Shown here in pieces: positions 42,743 to 48,887 of a DNA stretch of 48,887 nt. The translations under genes were made by a program, and so were the position numbers. The DNA comes from an uncultured Lachnospiraceae bacterium (GTDB taxonomy: Bacteria > Bacillota > Clostridia > Lachnospirales > Lachnospiraceae). The notes under the pieces were generated by a model. The model was not told where the DNA came from and ran no database searches. It was given only the letters and a program-made list of their open reading frames with translations. Every line of letters starts with the position of its first letter. Position 1 is the first letter of the stretch. Location of the stretch: assembly GCA_945868305.1 (NCBI GenBank), contig CAMBKU010000012.1, positions 1 through 48,887 of the forward strand. The letters are read 5' to 3'.

Positions 42743-44128
42743 ATGGGCATTAAACATGCGATCACAAGAAAAACATTTGAAACAACAATTGATGGAGTAA
42801 TGAAGTATATTAATAAAGACCGGGAAAAAAATCTGTTAAAACTGGTCGATTTGGCACAAAAGGTCATGGGTGGTTCTTATCCGGATTATGTTTTTGATAA
42901 TGCGAGAGAACTGTTTTCGCATCCGGAAGAAAAATGGATGAAATTCATGTACAAATCTCTGGATGATCTGGATCCGAACATTATCAAGATGCATGTGCTG
43001 AATCTTGGCTATGAGGCCGGGCTGGCAGGAATGAAGCAGGTTAAGAAAATGCGTGAAAAATATCAGTGTAATGTTCCGTGGGTCATTTTGATGGATCCGA
43101 CCAGTGCCTGTAATTTACACTGTACCGGATGTTGGGCAGCAGAGTATGGTCATCAGATGTCTTTGACCTTTGATGAACTGGATAATATTATCTGTCAGGG
43201 AAAGGAGCTTGGAATTCACTTTTATATTATGACAGGCGGAGAACCTCTGGTACGGAAGGAGGACATCGTAAAACTGGCAGAGAAACATAATGACTGTGCA
43301 TTCCATATTTTTACGAACGGTACATTGATTGATGATGCATTTTGTAAAAAAATAAAGAAAGTAGGAAATGTCTCATTTGCGCTCAGTGTAGAAGGCTACG
43401 AGGAGACTAATGATGGAAGGCGCGGCGAAGGAGTATTCCAGAAAGTCATGCATGCTATGGACACAATGAAAGAGAACGGCTTATTATATGGAGTATCAAT
43501 TTGTTATACCAGCAAGAATATCGAAGTCGTCACCTCGGACGAATTTTTGGATATGCTGATTGACAAGGGATGTCGGCTTGCATGGTATTTCCACTATATG
43601 CCGGTTGGAAATGATGCTGCGCTGGATTTGCTTCCGAGCAATGAGCAGAGAGAGTATATGTATCACAGAGTACGTGAAATTCGAGGTATGAAGACGGGTA
43701 AACCGATTTTTGCGATGGATTTCCAGAATGATGCAGAATTTGTCGGGGGATGTATAGCAGGCGGCAAGAACTATCTTCATATCAATCCGAACGGAGATGT
43801 GGAGCCATGTGTATTTATTCATTATTCCGGGGCGAATATCAAGGAAAAAACGTTGTTAGAGTGTCTCCAGCAGCCGTTGTTCATGCAGTATCACGACAAT
43901 ATGCCGTTTAATGATAATATGCTGCGTCCATGTCCAATGTTGGAAAATCCGGAAAAATTGCGTAAGATGGTTCATGAAAGTGGGGCGAAGTCCACAGATA
44001 TGACTTCCCCGGAGCCAGTGGATGAACTTTGTGATAAGACGACACCTTATGCAGACAGATGGAAACAGAAGGCAGATGAACTTTGGGCAGAGAACCGCAA
44101 AGCAAAAGAAAAGAAAAAAGCAGAATAG
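42743..44128 (+). CDS. Radical SAM protein with SPASM-like C-terminal cysteines
   Basis: 461 residues. The radical SAM cluster motif is SACNLHCTGCW (CxxxCxxC) about 125 residues in, with the MTGGEP motif after it. More cysteines near the end (GGCIAGG, EPCVFIH, RPCPML) suggest an auxiliary Fe-S cluster. An N-terminal helical stretch of about 120 residues precedes the motif, and the C-terminus is Lys/Glu-rich. The reaction is unknown; no peptide substrate gene is seen next to it. It stands alone between an acylphosphatase gene and a terminator. Confidence 0.85.
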   Translation: MGIKHAITRKTFETTIDGVMKYINKDREKNLLKLVDLAQKVMGGSYPDYVFDNARELFSHPEEKWMKFMYKSLDDLDPNIIKMHVLNLGYEAGLAGMKQVKKMREKYQCNVPWVILMDPTSACNLHCTGCWAAEYGHQMSLTFDELDNIICQGKELGIHFYIMTGGEPLVRKEDIVKLAEKHNDCAFHIFTNGTLIDDAFCKKIKKVGNVSFALSVEGYEETNDGRRGEGVFQKVMHAMDTMKENGLLYGVSICYTSKNIEVVTSDEFLDMLIDKGCRLAWYFHYMPVGNDAALDLLPSNEQREYMYHRVREIRGMKTGKPIFAMDFQNDAEFVGGCIAGGKNYLHINPNGDVEPCVFIHYSGANIKEKTLLECLQQPLFMQYHDNMPFNDNMLRPCPMLENPEKLRKMVHESGAKSTDMTSPEPVDELCDKTTPYADRWKQKADELWAENRKAKEKKKAE

Positions 44129-44131
44129 AAG

Positions 44132-44167
44132 TAAAAAGGGCTTGACCATAACGGCAGGTCCTTTTTT
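44132..44167 (+). terminator. Terminator after the radical SAM gene
   Basis: An imperfect stem-loop around GACC/GGTC with flanking A and T runs. Confidence 0.6.
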
Positions 44168-44219
44168 GGCATGAATTTACACTTATGGATAAAAATTAAG
44201 AAAAAAGACGGAAAGTTTT

Positions 44220-44249
44220 TTGCGAAAAATAAGCTTCGTATGTTACAAT
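44220..44249 (+). promoter_or_regulatory. Promoter of the deacetylase gene
   Basis: TTGCGA (44220-44225), 18-base spacer, TACAAT (44244-44249). Confidence 0.5.
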
Positions 44250-44281
44250 AAGAACAGTATGTGAAAAGGTGGTAAAATCGA

Positions 44282-45274
44282 ATGAAGGAAAAGAATCTAA
44301 AAAAAATGCTTCGGGCTGCTTTTTGTATTCTGCTGCTTCTTGTTGTGATAGTACTTCTGCTGGCATTGCAGTATGTATTCAAGAAAAGCCAACAGGAAAA
44401 CAATGGCAGTGATAAAAAGATAGAAGCCTTTGAGACTGTGACGGAAAGCACAGAATTATCTACAGAGGTTGTCGCAGCGGACATGCTTTTGCCGGAAGCG
44501 GAAACGGAGACAGAAACGGAAAGTGCCGATATGGTGACATTGCAGAATCCGGTGATTGAAAATGTGGAGGGACTTGACAATACCAGCCAGGGCTGGGGCA
44601 TGGGACCGAGCAGGGATGAGTTGAACCGACCGGTAGATGCACTGAATTATCAGGAAAAATATGCAGCGTACAGTGTGGACTTTATCAGGGATACCGAGCA
44701 AAAAGTCATCTATTTGACTTTTGATGAGGGTTACGAATATGGTATGACGCCGCAGATTCTGGATACTTTGAAAGAAAAAGATGCCAAAGCGGTCTTTTTT
44801 GTGACAAAACCGTATGCCGAAGCGGATCCTGAGCTGGTACAGCGCATGATTGATGAGGGACATATTGTAGGAAATCATACTGTGCATCATCCGTCGTCAG
44901 GTATGCCGTCTTTAAGCATTGCCGACCAGACAAATGAGATTATGGAGACAGATGCCTATATTAAGGAGAATTTTGGATATTCGATGTATTTGTTCCGTTA
45001 TCCGACTGGACAGTTCAGTGAGCAGTCCTTAGCTATTGTAAATAACTGTAATTATCGAAGTGTATTCTGGAGCTTTGCCTACAAGGATTGGGATGTGGAA
45101 AATCAGCCGGATGAGACGGAATCGTTAAATCTTCTGATGCAGAAGCTGCATCCGGGCGCTATTTATTTACTGCATGCGGAATCCCAGACCAATGCAAATA
45201 TTCTTGGCAGCTTTATTGATCAGGTGCGGGCACAGGGCTATGAAATTGGCGTGTACAGTGATACGCTCTGGTAA
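44282..45274 (+). CDS. Polysaccharide deacetylase, PdaA-like
   Basis: 330 residues. An N-terminal membrane helix (about 10-34) anchors it, a Thr/Glu-rich linker follows (about 45-90), then a NodB domain: TFDEGYEYGMTPQIL (the catalytic Asp is present; the second position is Glu where Asp or, in PdaA, Asn is usual), the zinc-binding HTVHHPSS, and FRYPTGQ. The TFDxGYE form and overall order resemble PdaA, which deacetylates muramic acid on the way to the spore-cortex delta-lactam. A spore or cell-wall role is likely; PdaA identity is inferred. Confidence 0.85.
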   Translation: MKEKNLKKMLRAAFCILLLLVVIVLLLALQYVFKKSQQENNGSDKKIEAFETVTESTELSTEVVAADMLLPEAETETETESADMVTLQNPVIENVEGLDNTSQGWGMGPSRDELNRPVDALNYQEKYAAYSVDFIRDTEQKVIYLTFDEGYEYGMTPQILDTLKEKDAKAVFFVTKPYAEADPELVQRMIDEGHIVGNHTVHHPSSGMPSLSIADQTNEIMETDAYIKENFGYSMYLFRYPTGQFSEQSLAIVNNCNYRSVFWSFAYKDWDVENQPDETESLNLLMQKLHPGAIYLLHAESQTNANILGSFIDQVRAQGYEIGVYSDTLW

Positions 45275-45277
45275 TAC

Positions 45278-45306
45278 TTGCTATTTTTTTGTATTTCGAT
45301 TATGAT
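45278..45306 (+). promoter_or_regulatory. Promoter of nfnAB
   Basis: TTGCTA (45278-45283), 17-base spacer, TATGAT (45301-45306); a second -10-like TATAAT lies at 45308-45313 without a clear -35. Confidence 0.5.
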
Positions 45307-45383
45307 ATATAATTAGGTATCTGAATAGAAAGCGTGATTTCTGTTGTGTATACTGCTAAGGGAAAAAAATACGGAGGTAAGTT

Positions 45384-46274
45384 ATGTATCCAATTGTACG
45401 AAAAGAAAAACTGGCAGATAAAATTTATCTGATGGATGTAGAAGCACCGCGTGTGGCAAAGTCCTGTCTGCCGGGACAGTTCATCATTATCAAGATGGAC
45501 GAGGAGGGAGAGCGTATTCCTCTTACTATATGTGATTATGACAGACAAAAGGGCACGATTACGATTGTGTTTCAGACAGTAGGAGCTTCCACTATGCGTA
45601 TGGCGGATTTGAGCGAAGGAGATTCTTTCATGGATTTTGTAGGACCGTTAGGCTGTCCGTCCGAAATCTGCATGGAAGAAAATTTAGAGGAAACAAAGAA
45701 AAAGAAGATTGTGTTTATTGCAGGCGGTGTCGGAACAGCTCCGGTTTATCCGCAGGTGAAATGGTTAAAGGAACATGGTGTTGATGCGGATGTCATTATG
45801 GGCTCCCGTACAAAGGATCTGCTGTTTTATGTAGATGAAATGAAAGCAGTTGCGGCAAATCTTTATGTAACGACGGATGATGGTTCCTTTGGATTCCACG
45901 GAGTGGGAACAGCACAGCTTGAGGAACTTGTAAATGGTGGTAAAGTTTATGACCATTGTGTTGCAATCGGGCCGATGATTATGATGAAATTTGCCTGCAT
46001 CACAACGAAGAAATTAAATATCCCGACCGTTGTTTCCATGAATCCGATTATGGTGGACGGAACCGGTATGTGCGGTGCATGTCGTCTGGTTGTAGGTGAT
46101 GAAGTGAAATTTGCCTGTGTGGACGGACCGGAATTTGATGGTCATCTGGTAGACTTTGACCAGGCAATGAAACGGCAGCAGCAGTACAAGACCGAAGAAG
46201 GCAGAGCTATGTTGAAATTGCAGGAAGGCGATACTCATCATGGCGGATGCGGACACTGTGGAGGTGACAAATAA
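45384..46274 (+). CDS. nfnA: NfnA-type ferredoxin-NADP+ reductase subunit alpha
   Basis: 296 residues. FAD-binding ferredoxin-reductase-like N-terminal half (ERIPLTICDYD, VGASTMRM), NAD-binding half (VFIAGGVGTAPVYPQ), and a C-terminal 2Fe-2S site (GTGMCGACRL plus Cys in FACVDGPEF). With NfnB it forms the electron-bifurcating NADH-dependent ferredoxin:NADP+ oxidoreductase, which balances ferredoxin, NADH and NADPH in anaerobes. Its stop overlaps the nfnB start (TAATG). Related sulfide dehydrogenase subunits cannot be excluded by sequence alone. Confidence 0.9.
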   Translation: MYPIVRKEKLADKIYLMDVEAPRVAKSCLPGQFIIIKMDEEGERIPLTICDYDRQKGTITIVFQTVGASTMRMADLSEGDSFMDFVGPLGCPSEICMEENLEETKKKKIVFIAGGVGTAPVYPQVKWLKEHGVDADVIMGSRTKDLLFYVDEMKAVAANLYVTTDDGSFGFHGVGTAQLEELVNGGKVYDHCVAIGPMIMMKFACITTKKLNIPTVVSMNPIMVDGTGMCGACRLVVGDEVKFACVDGPEFDGHLVDFDQAMKRQQQYKTEEGRAMLKLQEGDTHHGGCGHCGGDK

Positions 46275-47659
46275 TGGACGTAATGAAGAAAGTACCGGTA
46301 ACAGAACAGGAACCAAAAGTTCGTGCTACGAATTTTGAAGAAGTCTGTTTGGGATATACAAAGGAAGAAGCAATGGAGGAAGCAGCAAGATGCTTAAACT
46401 GCAAGAATGCCCAGTGTATGAAAGGGTGTCCGGTATCCATTGACATTCCTGCTTTTATCGCAGAAGTAAAAGAGGGAAATTTCGAGGCGGCATACCAGAT
46501 TATTTCAAAGTCCAGTGCCCTTCCGGCAGTCTGTGGACGTGTATGCCCGCAGGAGAGCCAGTGTGAGGGAAAATGTATCCGTGGTATCAAAGGAGAGGCA
46601 GTTTCCATTGGAAAGCTGGAACGTTTTGTGGCAGACTGGGCAAGAGAGAACGGCATTAAACCGGCTCCGGCAGAAAAGAAAAATGGACACAAGGTTGCGG
46701 TGATTGGTTCCGGCCCGTCCGGTCTTACCTGTGCTGGCGATTTAGCAAAGCTTGGCTATGATGTGACTATTTTTGAGGCTTTGCACGAGGCGGGCGGTGT
46801 GCTCTGCTACGGAATCCCGGAATTTCGTCTTCCAAAGCAGAAGGTTGTTGCAAAAGAAATTGAAAACGTAAAATCTCTGGGTGTGAAGATTGAAACGAAT
46901 GTTGTCATCGGAAAATCCGTCACAATTGATGAACTTTTAGAAGAAGAAGGATTTGAAGCCGTATTTATTGGTTCCGGTGCTGGACTTCCAAGATTTATGG
47001 GAATTCCGGGCGAACAGGCAAACGGAGTATTTTCTGCCAATGAGTTTTTGACCAGAAATAACTTAATGAAAGCGTTTAAGAATGAGTATGATACACCAAT
47101 TCGTGAGGGTTCCAAGGTCGTTGTAGTAGGTGGCGGAAATGTCGCTATGGATGCTGCAAGAACCGCACTTCGCCTTGGGGCAGAGGTACATATTGTATAT
47201 CGTAGAAGTGAAGCTGAACTTCCGGCGAGAGCAGAAGAAGTGCATCATGCGAAAGAGGAAGGAATTATCTTTGATCTTTTGCAGAATCCGACTGAAATTC
47301 TGGTAGACGAAAACGGATGGGTAAAGGGAATTAAGATTATTCGCATGGAGCTTGGCGAACCAGATGCTTCCGGAAGAAGAAGTCCGGTAGAAGTTCCGGG
47401 TTCTGAGTATGAAATGGAAGCGGATACCGTGATCATGTCTCTTGGAACATCACCGAACCCGCTTATTTCTTCCACGACGAAGGGGCTTGACATCAACCGC
47501 AGAAAATGTATTGTTGCAGAAGAAGACACTGGAAAGACATCCAAAGAGGGTGTGTATGCTGGTGGAGACGCCGTGACAGGTGCGGCAACCGTAATTCTTG
47601 CCATGGGTGCAGGAAAAAATGCAGCAAAAGCGATTGATGAGTATTTACAGGGTAAATAA
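46274..47659 (+). CDS. nfnB: NfnB / glutamate synthase small-subunit-like flavoprotein
   Basis: 461 residues. N-terminal Cys-rich Fe-S domain (CLNCKNAQCMKGCP, CGRVCPQESQCEGKC), then two Rossmann folds: FAD binding (VAVIGSGPSGLTCAGDLA) and NADPH binding (VVVVGGGNVAMDAARTALRLGA). Often annotated gltA. No large glutamate synthase subunit is nearby and the adjacent nfnA overlaps it by one base, so the bifurcating NfnAB assignment is favoured. Confidence 0.92.
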   Translation: MDVMKKVPVTEQEPKVRATNFEEVCLGYTKEEAMEEAARCLNCKNAQCMKGCPVSIDIPAFIAEVKEGNFEAAYQIISKSSALPAVCGRVCPQESQCEGKCIRGIKGEAVSIGKLERFVADWARENGIKPAPAEKKNGHKVAVIGSGPSGLTCAGDLAKLGYDVTIFEALHEAGGVLCYGIPEFRLPKQKVVAKEIENVKSLGVKIETNVVIGKSVTIDELLEEEGFEAVFIGSGAGLPRFMGIPGEQANGVFSANEFLTRNNLMKAFKNEYDTPIREGSKVVVVGGGNVAMDAARTALRLGAEVHIVYRRSEAELPARAEEVHHAKEEGIIFDLLQNPTEILVDENGWVKGIKIIRMELGEPDASGRRSPVEVPGSEYEMEADTVIMSLGTSPNPLISSTTKGLDINRRKCIVAEEDTGKTSKEGVYAGGDAVTGAATVILAMGAGKNAAKAIDEYLQGK

Positions 47660-47674
47660 TTTAATTGCAAAATG

Positions 47675-47721
47675 AAAGGCAGCCATGTCGTTTTTTGTAT
47701 AAAACTGACATGGCTGCCTTT
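47675..47721. terminator. Bidirectional terminator between convergent genes
   Basis: AAAGGCAGCCATGTC (47675-47689) pairs perfectly over 15 bases with 47707-47721. It lies between nfnB (plus) and the aminotransferase (minus), with A/T runs on both sides of the loop. Confidence 0.88.
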
Positions 47722-47725
47722 AAGT

Positions 47726-48826
47726 TTAGACGTCAGCAGCTGTAAGCAGGCAGGAAAGCAATTTGTAGTTCATTTCCGGTGACATGATGCAGAAACGAAA
47801 GTACTTATCATTTAAGAACGGAAAAGTGGAGCAGTCGCGTATCATCATTTTCTGACGGATTGCAGTATCGAACAAAAGCCCGGAGGTTAAAGATTCTTTC
47901 AGCAATCGAACCAAAATGAAATTGGCCTGAGCCGGATATATTTTAAAGGCCGGATTTTTACTTAACAGTTCGGATATCCTTTTGCGCTCAGCAGAGATTA
48001 ACTGTCTTGTTTTTTCTATATATTCTGTGTCCTGGAACATAATTTCTCCCGCAATGGCAGCCAGAGAATTGATGGTCCAGGGATTCTTTTTTGTATGAAT
48101 TTCTGTGAGCAAATCCCGGTTTCCAGTGATGGCGTAGCCAAGACGAAGTCCCGGTGCGGCAAAAAATTTGGAGGTGCCGCGAAGAATAATGATATTATTA
48201 TAGTCCTGAGCTAGGGGAATGCTGGTAATAGCAGTCACATCCTCGGTAAATTCTACATAGGTTTCGTCCACCATGACATAGATACCGTACTGTTTGCAGA
48301 CATCTAAAATGCAGCGCATTTCCTTTCTGGTAATGCAGGATGAGGTCGGATTGTTCGGGTTGCAGATGACGACAAGATCGAGGTTTTCGTTCAAATGTGC
48401 CGTAAAGTCTGGAATATCCAGTTTAAAATCCTGTTCTTCCTTTAGCGGATAGTAAAGTGTAGTTCCTCCCTCAAGGGAGATTTCCCGTTCATATTCGGAG
48501 TAAGTCGGTCCTAAAACCAGAGCTTTTTTTGGATGGGTAATCTGGATAAATAAAGAAATCAGTTCTGTAGAACCGTTTCCAACAATAATATGGGCGGGAT
48601 CAGCTCCGGTATAGGAAGACAGACATTTCCTTAAAGAAGCATAGTCTCGATCCGGGTAGGTAGTGATAGCATCAATATGGTCACAGAGTGTTTTCTTTAA
48701 TAATGGTGAAATGCCAAGTGGGTTAACATTGGCAGAAAAGCTGGTAATATCCTCTTTTTTTATGCCGTAAAGTTGTTCGATTTTTTCTAAATCACTGCCG
48801 TGAAAGTGGTCTTTATGCTGTATCAT
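47726..48826 (-). CDS. PLP-dependent aminotransferase, CobD/HisC type
   Basis: 366 residues from the ATG at 48826 (GGAGGG 7 bases upstream on the minus strand); a start at 48859 has no ribosome site. Class I/II fold: SANVNPLGISP near the N-terminus, VGNGSTELI, NPNNPTS, and the PLP lysine in RGTSKFFAAPGLRLGY. The N-terminal motif and overall form fit threonine-phosphate decarboxylase (CobD, cobalamin side chain) somewhat better than histidinol-phosphate aminotransferase, but neither pathway is represented here, so the exact reaction is open. Confidence 0.88.
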   Translation of the reverse strand: MIQHKDHFHGSDLEKIEQLYGIKKEDITSFSANVNPLGISPLLKKTLCDHIDAITTYPDRDYASLRKCLSSYTGADPAHIIVGNGSTELISLFIQITHPKKALVLGPTYSEYEREISLEGGTTLYYPLKEEQDFKLDIPDFTAHLNENLDLVVICNPNNPTSSCITRKEMRCILDVCKQYGIYVMVDETYVEFTEDVTAITSIPLAQDYNNIIILRGTSKFFAAPGLRLGYAITGNRDLLTEIHTKKNPWTINSLAAIAGEIMFQDTEYIEKTRQLISAERKRISELLSKNPAFKIYPAQANFILVRLLKESLTSGLLFDTAIRQKMMIRDCSTFPFLNDKYFRFCIMSPEMNYKLLSCLLTAADV

Positions 48827-48873
48827 AGTTTCCCTCCAGATGTTGCATGAATTTGTCAAATAGTTTATAATCT

Positions 48874-48879
48874 ATTATA
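48874..48879 (-). promoter_or_regulatory. Possible -10 of the aminotransferase promoter
   Basis: TATAAT on the minus strand, 48 bases before the start codon; its -35 would lie at or beyond the window edge. Confidence 0.35.
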
Positions 48880-48887
48880 ACTGTATG

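Noticed and set aside
46274-47659. Glutamate synthase small subunit (gltD) as the primary call
   Set aside because: No large subunit gene is adjacent and the gene is fused in translation to nfnA.

Overview
The window looks like a chromosome segment of a moderately low-GC anaerobic Clostridia, most likely Lachnospiraceae and perhaps Blautia-like. This is an inference from gene content: reverse rubrerythrin with a PerR-type regulator, NfnAB, FeFe-hydrogenase-type chemistry, a PdaA-like deacetylase, Clostridia-style AGGAGG ribosome sites and TTGACA/TATAAT promoters. I saw no rRNA, tRNA or CRISPR array.

Layout. 1-1450: the 3' end of an AT-rich mobile element (C-terminal part of a large serine recombinase) and its probable junction with the host chromosome. 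1598-3405: a TetR regulator with a membrane-anchored alpha/beta hydrolase. 3449-14763: a chemosensory block, made of a soluble FeFe-hydrogenase-like chemoreceptor, a PAS histidine kinase, a receiver protein with a decayed HD-GYP domain, CheR, CheB, a CheY-like receiver, CheA, CheW and a membrane MCP. 14832-20273: two large membrane hybrid kinases, one ending in an HPt domain and one in a DegV-type (fatty-acid-binding) domain. 20361-22262: apt and an NCS2 purine permease. 22469-25030: a REC-GGDEF-EAL-PAS-REC protein with a live-looking EAL site. 25112-29239: MarR and a heterodimeric ABC exporter. 29433-30376: PerR-like Fur protein and reverse rubrerythrin. 30586-37063: a second signalling block (free HPt, REC-HD-GYP with intact catalytic motifs, a PAS hybrid kinase with two receivers, a 7TM-type hybrid kinase with HPt). 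37163-48826: housekeeping and metabolic genes (PfkB-like protein, ThiE, ThiD, glycogen debranching enzyme, acylphosphatase, radical SAM protein, PdaA-like deacetylase, NfnA, NfnB) and, on the minus strand, a CobD/HisC-type aminotransferase.

How the parts may work together. No flagellar or pilus gene is present, so the Che proteins may serve something other than swimming, although motility genes could lie elsewhere. The block joins a redox- or H2-type cytoplasmic receptor, a lipid-type sensor domain (DegV), several phosphorelay kinases, HPt proteins and two c-di-GMP-phosphodiesterase-type outputs (EAL and HD-GYP). Several catalytic or phosphoacceptor sites have decayed: one GGDEF, one HD-GYP and three receivers. 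This pattern suggests protein-protein signalling by retired enzymes. The strongest candidates for something little described are the kinase-receiver-DegV fusion, the hydrogenase-like chemoreceptor, and an untranslated leader at 5565-5800 with three mutually complementary segments that could form a switch.
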